64,000 bases of DNA from the NCBI GenBank assembly GCA_028023455.1, contig JAQFVV010006245.1:5081276-5145275 (forward strand), in the 5' to 3' direction. Both the position numbers and the translations under genes were made by a program. The notes beneath the pieces were generated by a model. The model was not told the DNA's origin. It made no database searches and worked only from the letters and a program-made list of their open reading frames with translations. Every line of letters starts with the position of its first letter. Within the stretch, counting starts at the first letter, position 1. Below are positions 11,661 through 25,054 of the stretch, one piece after another. Origin of the DNA: Epiperipatus broadwayi (lineage: Eukaryota; Onychophora; Udeonychophora; Euonychophora; Peripatidae).

Positions 11661-14600
11661 GATTGCTTTGGCTGATAACTTTATAGTTTTTGGTATATAA
11701 AGGTCATATTTTATTTTTATTTGTAATGACTGAAATTATATATATAAAAAAAGAATAAACATTCTTATTCACTATAATTATAGTGGCTCCACAAAATCTC
11801 AACAAATGACAGTTAAGAATTATGAAGCATTTGAAAAGAAAATTATGATGTTTTCTGGGCTTCAAATTCAGAGAAAATAAATGACTGTTGATAAGTAGTC
11901 ATTACATGTTCATTTACTGAATCAATAATCATGTGATAATATTAACAACTTCAATGACAGAAAATATGGAATAAACAATGGAAATTTGTCCTGTTCCTTT
12001 CTTTTTACATCCTCATAGAATAATCAATGGATTTTTTTTTTCATTTAGTTAATAGAAAAGTACCTTCAACTAATAAAATTATGATCTTTATATTCTAATA
12101 ACAAATTAACCAAGCAATAAAATAAATCTTAGATTATGCAATAATTGTAGTTCTGAAATATTATTATAAATAACTTTAGTATATTATAATTTGAAAATAC
12201 AAATATTTTCATATATTTGCATGCAGTACTAAAATTAAAAAAAATTTTTTAATAAAAATTCACCATTCTGGGATTATTAACTTGTTTAAACTTCTTTTAA
12301 TATTAAAATAATTGGAATATTAACTGAAATTATTGTAAGCATATATATTTGTTCTGTGCTACTTTGCATTTAAAAAATCTGCCTTGGAAAGGAAACCATT
12401 AGTAGCAAATTCTTATCAAGTTGATGGTCAGTAATTTAATTTTGAATTGGTATACATGTATTAATATAGTATGGATTCTTAGTTATTGTCTAACTTTCAA
12501 AAATAATTTCAAAATAAAAATTTATTAAAAATTCTAAAAATTATCAATGGGAATTTTGATCTTTTACTGGAAAAATAAAATTAATAAATTCATTGTTATC
12601 CCTTATTAATAAATGGTGAGGGAGGTCTTTAAAAAAGTAAAAAGAATTCCTCAAAATTTTACTTTTCAAAAGCTTATTGAAAAGTGATAAAATGATATTA
12701 AAAACATTACAGAGCATCATTTCTGCACCAATTTGAATGAAAAATAAAGAAGTGGGTTTTGTAGAAGTTAACATTAAGTAATTTATTTGGTGATTTGATC
12801 AAAATATTGTAAAAAGAAACAATAACATTCTCAATAAGCAGACCAAGCAATAAATTTTATTTTTACTGACTCATTCAGTAAGAACACTGGAAAAGAAAAT
12901 ATTCTGTCATTTTTAAACTTTTGTTCTCATTGCCAATTTAAAAAAAAATTTTGGCAAAGTTTATTGAACAACATGAAGCAATTTTCAATTCAGCAATAAT
13001 TTTTTTGCTACAATTTGATATACATAACTTTAAGATATTCAGTTATCATTATGAATTATTACATTTAAAAAAATAACATTTATGTATACTGATTTTGTTT
13101 TTTCAAAATTGATGAAAATGTAAAATTTGAGACAAAAGTCCTACAAATATGCATTTAGAAATTTATTTATTATTTATTTTAGAAGATGTATATATTGCAG
13201 CCTAGAAATGGCAATAATAATAGCCAGACAATACAAAAACAGCCAAGACAATCGATCAGCACCTTCAAACTGGGTAAGCCACAAATTGTAACCTAAAATA
13301 TATAAAACTAGAGACAATACTACTGGCTAATCTCAGAAGGTTTTGAATGCCATATGCCACAATAATAAGAGCAACAATAAGGATAAATAATAATAATTAA
13401 GATTAAAGGCAATATATTAGGAAATCAAGAGGAGGAGACTTTTCATACTCTCTCTTTAAAATATAATGGCTCTTAATATTTAAAGCATATGTCATTAAAG
13501 GGTTAAGTTATTTTAATTTCTTCCATTCATGATACATCTTCCAACTACAACACATCTTACAACCAGAATGAGTATTTTATTGTCATACACAGATTTAGTT
13601 TAAGTTTCTTTATTAAATAAAAGCAGGCACTCCTATGTCTTGCCACATTTGTTATTAAATGAAATAATATTCTCTAATAATTTTATGTGTTCAACGGATA
13701 TCTCAGAGTTCATATGAATAATATTCTAATAATTATAAATTTTACTTTTTTATTCTGATTTGAAAAACTATAAAATAAAGAATGAGCTACTAGTAAAACA
13801 AATCAGTGAGACATACACTTACTCTTAAGATAATGTCTCCCCAAAATTATAAAAATATTTTTAAAATTTAAACTAAACATGAAAACTCTTAATTTAGAAT
13901 AAAACCAATATACTAGAATAGCATTCAGATGTAATGAGTGAATAAGAGATTTTATGGCCACTCAAAATATCATACTAATAATTTCTCTTTAAATATTTTC
14001 TAAAGTGAAACCAGGCAATTCCATCACTTGAATTTATAATGAATAAACAAAATAATATTCTAAATAGAATAAAGTGATTTTAAAACAAGCACAGCAATTC
14101 TTTAAATAAATGAAATTGATTAAAGTGATCATCTAATAATGAATAAATAATTATGATTATTTTTAATAAATAAAATCTCTTTCTTGGATGTTTTCTTAAC
14201 ATTAGAAATGCAATTTAATAAAATGACTCATGTAAAATTTTATGTATTTATATACTCTTAATGCATAAAAGGAAAGATAATTTATCATAAGCTTTAAACA
14301 GTCAAGAAAATAAGTTAACAATAAAAATAAGATTTATTTTAATATTAAAACATTTAACAACAAACGGTTTTGCTATTTATAATGCTATGAAGATGAATTC
14401 TTTGAATACACTAAACAAAATTTAATATGGATGAAAATTGTAATTTACCATTTAAAATGAATAAATAGTAACTCAATAATATTGGATGATTAATGAAATC
14501 TATAATATTGATATTTAAATAAGTTCTCTTAATTTTACAAAACAATCACTCTACTATAATGTCCCTATAAAATGTTGAAGATGTATATTTTTTTACTGAA

Positions 14601-16619
14601 ACCACATATATAATTTTAAAATATTAATATTAAAACATTTATCAGATTTACATCTTAAGGTGCTGGCAAGGCACAGCTACAAGATCTACATTCCAAAACA
14701 AACAACCTACACTCAGATACACTAAGAGTGTGACTGAAAGTAAGGGTGGTGTTCCTCAATATCTATGAAAAATTTTAATTGCCAGGATAAAGTCTTGGTA
14801 GCACACATCCCATAGTTTTATATAAAAATACATCACAAATAATATCCACATTGGAGATGATAAGTCAAAGTCAAAATAAATGATAGCATGAATTCAATGA
14901 AAAGATATATCTGAGGGCAATAAATGAATTAGGACTTTTTTTGTCTTAAATAATGCTTAAGTATAAGATAAAGAACAATATAATTCACTGGAAAATATCA
15001 CAACATAAGACAAAATTACAATCTCTATTAAATATACACTGATAAAATAAAAATATACTCAAAACAAGAGAGACTATTGCCATACTCTCTTAAAAATAGC
15101 AACAACTAACTGATGTGCAAAACCAATAAATTGATAATTAGTACTAAATATAGCTTAATAAAAATATGGCATAAAACAAACAATAAAAATATACATCAGC
15201 TTCTATCTCTGTTAGTCTTTGCATATACATTCAAAAAAAAATAACTCCATGATAGAGACAAATATAGCACATTTAAAATATAGTATTATCAATAACAGAA
15301 CTTTTGACAATATATTTCATAAATCAGTTATAAACAGTATACCAAATAAAATTCATAAAATAATAATAATAATAATAATAGCAGCAGCATTTTACAATAT
15401 CATGAATATTTAAACTATACCCTTTTATCAAAATAAAGTAAAATAAAAAGTAAGTCCTTCATTTTGGCCCCTACCATTTGATAGGATAGTCACTGAAAAA
15501 TAAAGTTCTGAAAAATCTTGCAGATTTCTAGCTTATTATAATATAGTATATTTCAATTACATGCACAAAATTTTTACACAAGATTAAGCAAAATAAATGC
15601 TAGCACAAATATGTATGACCAGTCAAAATCATGAATTATATTTCATGAATAGAACACAAATAATGATGCATATTTAACATTTCAGTATATTAACTTCTTA
15701 TATCTTTCTAAAGCACATATGTTGTCATCATTAAGGAGTAATTTTTTTAAGTCACAATTTTAGAACAGATCAGAACTATAATAACAATAATAAGTAAGAA
15801 AGCAAAAATTTTGAAATATAGAAGAATCTTTTCTTCTTATAATTCTAGAGCATTCACATTTTTAATTACATATACTAATTTATTGTGACTGTCGGTAAAA
15901 GCAATAATTTTGGAAATTATAATGAATTCAAAGGAATAAATTTCCATTGGTATCTCCAGAACCTATCATACTTAAAAATACAAGTTAACTTCAATGCATT
16001 AGAAAAATATATTTCCTTGTTTTAACTTGAAATAAAGACAATAAAATATATTTAGTGAGTAAACCAATTTCACGTCTATTAATAATAAAAAATATCATTT
16101 TAAAAAAAAATAACTTTTTAAATAATTTGTCTTTTTTAATAAATGAATGTTATCTTCTAAATAAATGTTTCATAATAATAACAATAATGTGTGTTACATA
16201 AATTTAAACCCATTTATTCGCAATGAATTTTTTTAAAAATGCATATAAGTGTCCAAATAAAATAAGTTTTCCAAAAAAACCCACTACACTTGAAAAAACT
16301 TGAAATAAATTAATTATTCCTTATCCATACATATATGAATTCAGGTAAAACATTTATAAAGTAAATACAAAACAAGTTCTGCTATTAGGATTAAAAATAT
16401 TTATTTAAAATGAATTAATTCCAAAGAAAAAATTTTCTTTTTAATACACAAAGAATTTAAGAAATAATCTTCCAATAAAAGTTGTTTAAAGAATAGTTAT
16501 ATGAATATAAAATCATTAACATTCTCTATGCTTTCAGCATATCTTAATTTTTAATATATCATCTACTTACAGTATGGAAAATAGATTAATAAAAGTTGTT
16601 ATATCACAAGAATGATAAT
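11661..16619. other. A+T-rich DNA without a recognisable gene
   Basis: About 5 kb in which I recognise no gene, RNA or transposon. The open frames at 12544-12774 (minus) and 15219-15413 lack motifs. The patch at 13190-13440 is less A+T-rich and contains CAA/AAT-rich strings; the patch at 14650-14800 is likewise less A+T-rich. Neither could be assigned. Confidence 0.55.
15359..15390. repeat. trinucleotide microsatellite (AAT)n-(AGC)n
   Basis: A run of AAT/ATA units passes directly into GCAGCAGCA. A similar compound of GCT and TTA units occurs at about 20.19-20.24 kb on the other strand. Confidence 0.85.
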
Positions 16620-16627
16620 GATACTTT

Positions 16628-17865
16628 GGTTGTCGTCGAATAGCTACTATATCCCACTCGATGGCGCAGTTTTCACGCTTAAACTATAAAATATGATCAT
16701 TCCCGGGCTGTTAATTATAATCATTTTGATGTGTTTTTTGTAATGCGAAAATAAAAACAAAAGAAAATCGTCTTTTTTAAATATTATTTAATTTTAAATA
16801 TTATTTTTTATTAACGTATACAAATTAAATGATAATAATAAATGTAAAATAAAATAAACAAATTACAATTTGATTCGTCTTTTTTAGTTTGCTTTTTATT
16901 AGAAAAATCAATTTTCTATCGGAGATTTTTTTACTGGGGTTACGGCTTTTTTTTTGTTGTTGTTGTTTACCGCTAGTTTTTATTTCAAATAGAATGACAA
17001 CTAAAAGTAAAACTTGTTACGGTTAGGTTTAGGGTTAGTTTTAGGGTTAGGATTAGGGTTAGTTTTAGGTTTAGGGTTAGTTTTAGGGTTATTGTTCTGT
17101 TGTTTGTAATGCTAAAATAAAAAATATCAAAATCGTATTTTTGCAAACATTTTTTTTTACTAACATCTATAAAATAAATGATAACAATAAACGTAAACTA
17201 TATTCAACAAAGTCTAACAGTAGTCGGAGAAAAGAAAGAAACTAAAACTTTTTTAAACAACGACAAATATATATATAAAATGTTTATAATATATGTTTTT
17301 TATGACATTTAAAAAAAAACGGGGAAAATTCTACTTTTCTTACGGGATATTTTTGTGTTAACGCTCTTTTTTATTTCAAATATATACACACCGTACAACT
17401 TCTTTGTCTCGTGGAATGTTACGAACAGTACGTTACTTGACTCGTTACCTACTTCCAACTCACTTTATACATATATCTCGTCAACATTTACTACTTAAAA
17501 CTTCAATACACTACGGTGTAAAAAGTCTGTTAATTATTACTTTACAAAATCGGAACATTTCAATACTTTAAAATAAAAAAAAATCAAATGAAAACAACAT
17601 TTCCATCCAATTCAAAAAAACACACCCTCTCCCCAAGCCGTAACTATTTTATAAACTGTGCGATATTCGGAAAATGTATTTGCTGCGTAAAACATACATG
17701 CTGTACTGCGACGCGACATAGCGGCCTGCAATCTGTAGCACAACAAAAAAGTTGTATTATAGAAAATGCAGGTTCGAATGTGTCGGCCGCGGAAACAGCA
17801 TTTTTATGTGTTTTAGCGCGAAAACAGCGCCATCCAGTGGGATATAGGGCTCATCGATGAATACC
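16628..17865. mobile_element. 1238-bp DNA transposon-like element with about 57-bp TIRs and 8-bp target duplication
   Basis: Perfect 8-bp duplications GATACTTT lie at 16620-16627 and 17866-17873. The ends are inverted repeats beginning GGT: the left end reads GGTTGTCGTCGAATAG and the right end, on the minus strand, GGTATTCATCGATGAG. Both continue through TATATCCCACT-GATGGCGC-GTTTTC-CGC with few differences. The interior has a clearly different composition from the flanks (more C and G, frequent CG). It contains two diverged direct copies of a segment of about 370 bp (from about 16725 and about 17095; shared TTTGTAATGC-AAAATAAAAA and ATTTCAAATA) and a TTAGGG-like run. It has no transposase, so it is non-autonomous. 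The element at 47808-49065 has the same architecture. GG termini plus an 8-bp duplication would fit Merlin or another 8-bp-duplicating superfamily; the class is not settled. Confidence 0.85.
17018..17092 (+). repeat. irregular TTAGGG-like run
   Basis: Units of GGTTAG, GGGTTAGTTTTA and GGATTAGGGTTAG alternate irregularly for about 75 bp. It lies wholly inside the TIR element at 16628-17865, between its two internal direct copies, so it belongs to the transposon and is not a telomere scar. Confidence 0.8.
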
Positions 17866-17879
17866 GATACTTTTTCTCA

Positions 17880-20519
17880 AAATCTATCTAAGTATTTAAT
17901 TCTAGTGAAAACAATTCAACTTCTGTTGAATATTCTGTTGACTTTCTCATAATGCATGTCCTATAATATAATTTCAAGCACTGGGAATGTTAAAAATTTT
18001 AAGATTGAGTCTGGATGAGTTAATTTAGAAATTCATTCTTTTTAAAACTTTCACAAAATAAAATTAATTAAAAATAGTTACAACTTAGACAAAAAATAAT
18101 TAGTTGATTCTTTCTGCGAGTGGTTACAAGTAAGAAAGTGTGTGCATATGTATTTACCAACTTTATTTATAATACAAATCATGTATCCAATTTTGATGGT
18201 TAATAATTGACATTTTGATTACTCCTAATTGACCTACATTGATCAAAAATCACACTTCTTTTTATCCCAGGAAAGATTGTAAAAAATAAACTATATTACA
18301 TATTTCCATAACTTTCTGGAAAAGTAATGTCTAGATAGTAATTAATTATTATATTTTTTTAAATAAACATTTTCTTAAAATTAAGTATTACAATAAATAA
18401 AATATATAATAAAAGTTACATTATTTTAAGCAAAATATTACCTTGCAATATTTTTTTAAACATTCTTTTTTACTTGACTGAAGATCCCAGAATATTTTAA
18501 ATTGTATCTTTTAAAATAAAGATGTTTAAGAATAACTTTAATATTAAATTTAACAAGGAAGTGTTAAGAAATTAAAGCTTTATCTTGCATGCATCCACAC
18601 TCATATCACATTCTTTTAATTCTTAGCTTTAAAATTACTTTTTCTTTACTCAATTAAATTTGGAATTTAATTAAAATATTCTTACTATAATTAAGCATTA
18701 CCAACCTAGCCCTGGTTTTGAATTTGTCTTTAATGTTTTACTCTAATATTAAAATTTGAATAAACTCTAATAACTAAATGAAGATGGTTTTAATTATAGT
18801 ATTTTAAAATTAAACTTACTAATACTTCAGGTTAGTAATGATTTTAAGATTAAATACTAAAAATTATAATAGAGCTACTAAAAAGACTCAAATATTAAAA
18901 ACTGGCTCTTAAGGTTATTTTTTAAGTCATAAAAATTACAACAGTTCTTCTAAATTGGCTAATCAAACAGGTAAACACTTAATTATTAAATAGTGACAAA
19001 ATTTGCTTATCAGAAATATTAAACTATTGAAAAAAAATGTTGATAAGAAACTTCTTAACTGAAGAACTTCAAGAAGCAATTCATTGTCATATAATGCAAA
19101 AGATTTAGGATAGGAAGAGGACAGACCTATTCTCAATTTTTTAAAAGATATATATCCAAATTGTGGAATGACTGAAGGCCAGATTATTTGGATATTTGCA
19201 TCATTTGCCCATTAAAATAGAACAGATGCTGCTTGGCGAACATAGAAAATCAACAGAACAGGTAGAAGTTCCTAAATACTATTGACATAAGACAGAAAAA
19301 TCAATCAAATAGATTATAATATAAATCTAAAGAGCCAGCTTGTGCCAATGTGATAGATGTAGAGAAAAAGAAAAGCAATAATGATAGGAGTTGGAAAGAA
19401 TAAGACATTGATCCTGTGGAGATGAAGGCCTGATAGAGTGATGAACAGAACAGGAGATGAAAATTCAAAGTAGTGGCAGCCCTGAATGAGAGACTATGGT
19501 TTTATTACTTATACTTGACAGAATTCAAACTTCTCCTAAATGATTTAGTGGTAAAATCATTTCTTATATATATATATATATTTTGGATGAAAAATAAATA
19601 TTTTTATTGTTGTTATTAATATAGTATTACCATAAATTTATTATTATATTTTGAGGGGAGAAGGCAGCTTTGTACATCGAGAGTTTGTTTAGTTGTGTCT
19701 TCTTTGATAGTCATGGATGAAGATTCTAGCATTGATTAGAGAGCAGGTAAGTTATCATGGCACTCCATATTAAGTTCTATGTCTAACAATGCACCAATCC
19801 TTTCATATGACTTTACATTTTTTAAATATTATTATTTATTTGTCTCTAAGTCTCTAGTCATAAGAGCAAGACATTTATTTCATAGATCCAAATAAATTGC
19901 AAATATAGACTAGTCTCTAAGACTTAATGAAGCATGGCTCCAAGTGTGCAATGGATCATTAATTTCAGTTCTCTATGTATATCAACTAAATCTCTGTGAT
20001 TGCCCATGCTGTGTAATATTGATATGTATTTTTTTTTATTGTTTGAGTTGTTGTTGACTATTATGTTAAATCAGAGGTAACTCTAATGGTGGTCATGCTT
20101 ATATATCCTAGAGTTGCAGGTGAAGATTCATTCTCTTGATAGACAAATGCTGGCCTGATCTTCCAAAAAAAAAGTTTAAGTAGAGAAATGAGTTGCTGCT
20201 GCTCTGCTGCTGCTGTTGTTTTATTATTATTATTATTATTTTGAGGTATATAAAATAATGTTAATGGGTAAATATACATCCAGAATAAGGGGACATGTGT
20301 GATAATGATAAATAGAAATGTGTACTCACAATATAATTATCTCATTTCTTTGGCTGTGGGAATATTGTATTGGTACAGATAGCTTTGTGAAATAAAATTA
20401 ATCTGACCTTACAAGGTTTTCACCTACACACTAACATAGTTATATTAAAAAGAAATAAGCAGAAGTACCCAAGTTGAATTAATTTTTTTTCTTCTGAAGT
20501 CACAAACTCTTTATTCCTG
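17880..20519. other. A+T-rich DNA without a recognisable gene
   Basis: Nothing was recognised in 17.9-19.1 kb. From 19.08 to 20.35 kb the DNA is somewhat less A+T-rich, purine-rich at 19.1-19.5 kb, with no long frame. A (TA)n run sits at about 19567-19581 and GCT/TTA trinucleotide repeats at about 20190-20240. The minus-strand frame at 20061-20279 is produced by those trinucleotide repeats. Confidence 0.55.
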
Positions 20520-20524
20520 TCATT

Positions 20525-21195
20525 CTTATTTAAGACAATTTGTAAAGAAATTAGATGATTAAGTTTAAGTAATGAATAACTTATCTAATTGCACCAATAA
20601 TAAGAATTATTACTTCATTATTTATTTGAATATTAATTCCAATAAAATGAAACGCCCTAAATTTTAACTTTGCTTTACTCTTCTTTCTTTGTATTGCAAA
20701 AATATCAGTTTATTTTATAACAATAGCAGAATGATCATCTAATTTCTAAATATTCATTACTTGTAACACTATAAGCAGTAGCTCAAACCATTTGCTATGA
20801 AGTTAATCTTGCCTTAATTTTACTAACATTAATTTTTATACTTATTTGAAATCTATTTATTTTATTTCCATTATTTATTTGCTGATTTTCTTCAATTTTA
20901 GCTGAAACTAATCGAGCCCCATTTGACTTTGCAGAAAGTGAAAGATAATTTGTCTCAGGATTTAATACTGAATATAGAAGAGAAAGATTTGCCATAATCT
21001 TCATAGCAGAATATTCAAGAATTTTAATGATAAGAATAATTACAACATTGGAACAAACATCAATTTTACATTAATAATAATATTAAAAACAACAGTAATC
21101 TCATTTGTGTTTATTTGAATTTGTAGATCTTATCCTCTATTTTGATATGATAAATTAATATTCCTAACCTAAAAAATTCTTTCTCCCAATTAGAT
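20525..21195 (+). pseudogene. nad1: nuclear copy of mitochondrial NADH dehydrogenase subunit 1 (NUMT)
   Basis: The mitochondrial protein is a membrane subunit of respiratory complex I; this nuclear copy cannot make it. Read with the invertebrate mitochondrial code the segment gives, in order, IITSLFMWMLIPMK, FNFALLFFLC, AVAQTICYEVNLALILL, CWFSSILAETN-APFDFAES, VSGFNTEYSSESFAMIFMAE and YPLFWYDKLMF, which cover most of ND1 apart from the N-terminus. TGA must be Trp and AGA Ser for these matches, as in arthropod and mollusc mitochondria. The copy is broken: a single-base frameshift near 20740, a TAA in the AETN loop region and another near the C-terminus. ND1 of this style (FAxIFMAEYSSILxMSM) is closest to what I know of arthropods, but I give that little weight. 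Confidence 0.92.
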
Positions 21196-21219
21196 TAGGA
21201 ATTTTAATAATTAAAAACT

Positions 21220-21480
21220 ATGATAAATATGATAAAACCTGAACAAAAAAATCATCCACTATTATTAATTATTAATAATAGATTAATTGACTTACCAACT
21301 CCATCAAATATTTCATATTTATAAAATTATGGATCACTTCTTGGCATTTCATTGATATTCCAAATTATTACAGGAATTATACTAGCCTTACATAGATTTA
21401 GCATTCAGATCAATTATCCATATCTCAATATAATAATAAATATAAACTCCAGGATTTATGATGTGTAATTTGGAATAGCA
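21220..21480 (+). pseudogene. cob: nuclear copy of mitochondrial cytochrome b, N-terminal part (NUMT)
   Basis: Starting with ATG at 21220 the invertebrate mitochondrial code gives KNHPLLLIINNSLIDLPTPS, then NISY followed by NYGSLLGISLMFQIITGIML and ALH, the conserved start of cytochrome b (DLPxPSNISYxWNxGSLLG.CLxxQIxTGxxLAxHY). A TAA replaces a Trp codon in the NISYWW motif, and similarity fades after about 85 codons. It follows nad1 on the same strand after about 25 bases with no nad6 between, so it is part of the same insertion. Either the mitochondrial gene order was nad1-cob or the insertion has lost the gene between them. Confidence 0.9.
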
Positions 21481-22610
21481 GTCACAGAAAAAAAGTTGTG
21501 AGACATACCAGTTTTTTTTTCCTTTTAATTTTGGTGTTTAGAAAGAAAACTCTGGAAGAAAGCTTTTTTGCTTATACCATTACAATTAAGGATCTTAATT
21601 CAACCAGCAAAAACTCTGTTTAACAGAATCTCAGAAAATTAAGCTGATTAAAACAACAGAGTTAACTTATGAATCATTAGCACAGTAAATATGGAAAACG
21701 ATGCAATAACTGAAAATCACATTATTAAGGGGTGGAAAAAAGGCCAACTAAACCTGAAATTATGTAGTTCCTGCAGATATTAATTTTAAAAATCTTTTGT
21801 TCCAACGTGCAATAAACATTGATTTATATCAGCCTATCTATGATGAATGCACAATCCAGTCATACCATCATTCTATCTGAAGAATAAGTCAAGAGAAGTA
21901 TACAAATGAAACCTTAAACTTTAAAATGATCTTACAGATCATTTTTTAAAAAGGTTTGAATTTATATTTTTAATAAATCGTAAAATCATAATTCTGATGC
22001 TTATGGTAAGATAAATCGTTATTTAAAATAAGACCTTTATAAAAGAAAAACTAATAATAATAATATTTATAGCTAATATTAAATTTAATATTAATCTTGC
22101 TAAATAATTTTAGCATTTTGTTTTTCCTTTAAATATGTATTTAAATTTTTTTTTCTTAAAATGTAACTGTCTTTTTTTTTTGTTACAAACATTAAAGCAA
22201 ATAGAATTTAGAATTGATTTCTTGTTCAATTAATAATAGATAATATTTATTATAACCTTGATATATCTATTTATTGACTGATTGATATTTTGCCAATTTT
22301 TATTTATAAAATTATAGTTAAATAATAATAATTATATAATTGTTTTATATTAGATGTAAGCATATCAGAATTCATAAGTTAAACTCAATCAATTAGATTT
22401 GGCTAATTAAAATGAATTTTCTCTGATATGAATACATACGTACCTAAATTATGTGTATATTTTATTTTTTGTGTGTTAAATTTATTCCTAAGTACCATAT
22501 TAGATGCATAAATATTGTAAATAAATTTTGTTTCCTTATATTTTTATTATTTTAAATCTAATTGTCCATTTCTCTCTCTTATTCCAAAGTTAATTAAATA
22601 TAGCCATACT
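21481..22610. other. A+T-rich DNA without a recognisable gene
   Basis: From 21.48 to 21.93 kb the composition is less A+T-rich; a short reading HIIKGWKKGQL near 21.72 kb faintly resembles the end of pogo-type transposases, but this is too little to call. 21.95-22.6 kb shows nothing recognisable. Confidence 0.5.
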
Positions 22611-22629
22611 CACACTGTGATGCATTGCC

Positions 22630-23165
22630 ATATTTTTGTTTTGAACTAGTAGTGCGTACATGGAGGGACTAACAAGTAAGAAACTAGGGAAAAATTTGAA
22701 CCTGATCTAGACATGTTTCTTATTGGAAAGATGGGCCCCCTAATCTGCATCTGGCAGATATGTTTTAAATAAATAATCTATATATTGCGCTTGAAATGCA
22801 CATCCGTGAAGCTATATTAAAAGTTTATAATTGCTTAGCGCTTTTGGAAACTTCATGCTCCCATATTCATAGTTTATAATAATAATGCTTGTTGTTAGCT
22901 TGTCTAATAGAGATGTATCCAAATATGTGCAAATTACCTAGACCACCCATTTTTCGAAATGGAGAAACAAGCATCTCTTGTATTGGTAGAGTGGGGGTCT
23001 TCTGCTATAAAAAACACCTTTATCTTGCGCTTAGTGTCAATGCACTCAGTGCAAACCATTTCAGCCATCATAGGTTCGAACACGTGGCCTGTGGACCTTA
23101 TTATTCAAAAAATATTGTGCTACCTTCAGATTTAGACCTGCTCTGCTCTGTACTTAATATTTGAT
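22630..23165. repeat. degenerate inverted duplication, higher G+C, unknown family
   Basis: About 60 bp around 22710-22765 (GTTTCTTATTGGAAAGATGG, then CTAATCTGCATCTGG) reappear in reverse complement around 22915-22975 (GTTTCTCC-ATTTCG-AAAAATGGG, then TTTGCAC-ATATTTGG). Further out both halves are less A+T-rich than their surroundings. The right half holds a B-box-like GGTTCGAAC near 23072. The open frame at 22889-23164 runs through the right half and has no known motif. The family is not recognised. Confidence 0.4.
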
Positions 23166-25054
23166 GGAAATGAGTCAGGAAATATGGCTAGATACTCAAT
23201 CTGACCATCATTAGTTAGAATATTAAGTTTAAAAATAATATGTTGTTATTTCTAACAACCATTAATCCCAGGGTTTAAATAATCATATATTCTTATACAG
23301 TAATTGTATATATGTAAAAAGGGGAGTAAAATCATAGGCCTGTTTCAATATATTCTCTAATTTATTTTAAATTAATGACATTAAATTGTATAATTAATTT
23401 TCACTTATGTAACAAACAGTTACAATAGAGTTGATGACAAAATAAAATTATTTGCATAATTATTATTGAAACTACTTTAGAAATAATAAAAAATTATCAA
23501 AATAATTAAATATTTTGAGAAATAAAATCTTACCTTTCTACTTTACTAACATAACAAAAACAATTCCCAATGTAATGCTGAATATGAAATATCACTATCA
23601 ATAAACACAACTTTTAATGTTGTGCAAGACAGTTCAAGTCAGTCTAGTTTTTCTTTTGATATTTATGCTTAGTTATCAATTAAATTAATTTATTTTTATT
23701 TGTATCTTTAGCAATAAAAATGTTGAATTTTTTTTTAAAATTATACTGCTATGTACAAGCTATGAAATAATTTTTATCAAGAATTGAAAAAGATAATTAA
23801 AAAACTAAAGAAGAAAATAATTTTCAAACAAGAGAACTATAAATTATCAGAAATCTAAATGCTATACATATTATGGAATGTCTTTTTAGAAAATAAAGGT
23901 GAAAAAAAAAAAAAGTGCACACATCAAGAAAAAATTTGCAGATTAAGTAGTTTATAAAATATCACAAAGCAGATGAAAAATAAATGGCAGGTGATTAATT
24001 TTTTTGTATGCTTTTAAAAGTTAAATTTACTTAAACTTTCAAATTTATAGTAATGTTGATAAGTATAAAAATTAAATATAGGAAATTTATAACTGTGCTC
24101 ATTTTTACAATTATCTTTTTGATTTTGTATTATATTTTTCCTATTTAAATGATTGTTAGATAATAACTTCATTCTAGTATATCCATCTGTAACTATTTAT
24201 TCCTAAATTTATGCATTTCAAGTAATAGTCAAATGAACAGACCAAATAACTCTGGAACCAATTATCTTAGTTTCATGGGACTTCATTATCAACATTTTTT
24301 CTATGTTGTATATGACTTGAAAACAAATGAAATAAAATATATATATATTTCATTGATAACCCAATTTTTAGTTGCAGTGGGACTTCTGTATCCACTATAT
24401 TGGGTTCCAAAACTTCCTGCACATAATGTAAACCCATGAACACTAGGTATCCAGTAATATATACATAGTAAAAAAATATGCAATTACATTTCCATATTCT
24501 GTCATTCTACATATTAATTTAAAATAATACTCATAGAGAGTTTGAATATAAATTTTTAATAATATTATTGTACCGAATATACGTTCGACATTTTCACATC
24601 ATATTTGTGGTCAGTCTTCTGAGAACATTATTTTTTTTTGCTGATTCGAATACTATTACTTTTTTGATTCATTATATATTCATTTTGTATAATGAACCAC
24701 ACCTCTTTTATATTATGTTTACAATTGTTTCTCTCTTTACATATTACTCTACAGCACTCGGATCACAACTATGGTTTTTGTGAAATTTGTGAGGGGGAAA
24801 GACTGCATATTACAGATTCTTTTTGTGTTTTTTTGTTTTTATGAGAAATATATAAAAAGAAAATGGACATATTCCAGTAAACAGAAAATATACTTTAAGA
24901 CTGAATTGTAGTTAATAAATTAAACATAGAAAATGATTATCAATAAGTGAAATTATTGATATATACATTAATACAAAAGTAACGAGACAAAAACTATTAA
25001 GAAAGACAATATCAATCATTTGATATACTTAAGCTATGGAAATACTCCAAGGAA
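23166..25054. other. A+T-rich DNA without a recognisable gene
   Basis: No gene or repeat family was recognised. The open frames at 24233-24439 and 24568-24783 and the minus-strand frame at 24301-24483 overlap each other and have no known motif. Confidence 0.55.

Noticed and set aside
16990-17100. TTAGGG-like run as a telomere or telomere-fusion scar
   Set aside because: The units are irregular and lie wholly within a transposon with its own target duplication.
17588-17860. 90-codon open frame with Cys-rich stretch
   Set aside because: It lies inside the TIR element and runs into its terminal inverted repeat; no domain and no counterpart in the relative at 47.8 kb.
21690-21790. pogo-type transposase end
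   Set aside because: The similarity rests on about ten residues.
22889-23164. 91-codon frame as a host gene
   Set aside because: It lies in a degenerate inverted duplication and has no recognisable domain.
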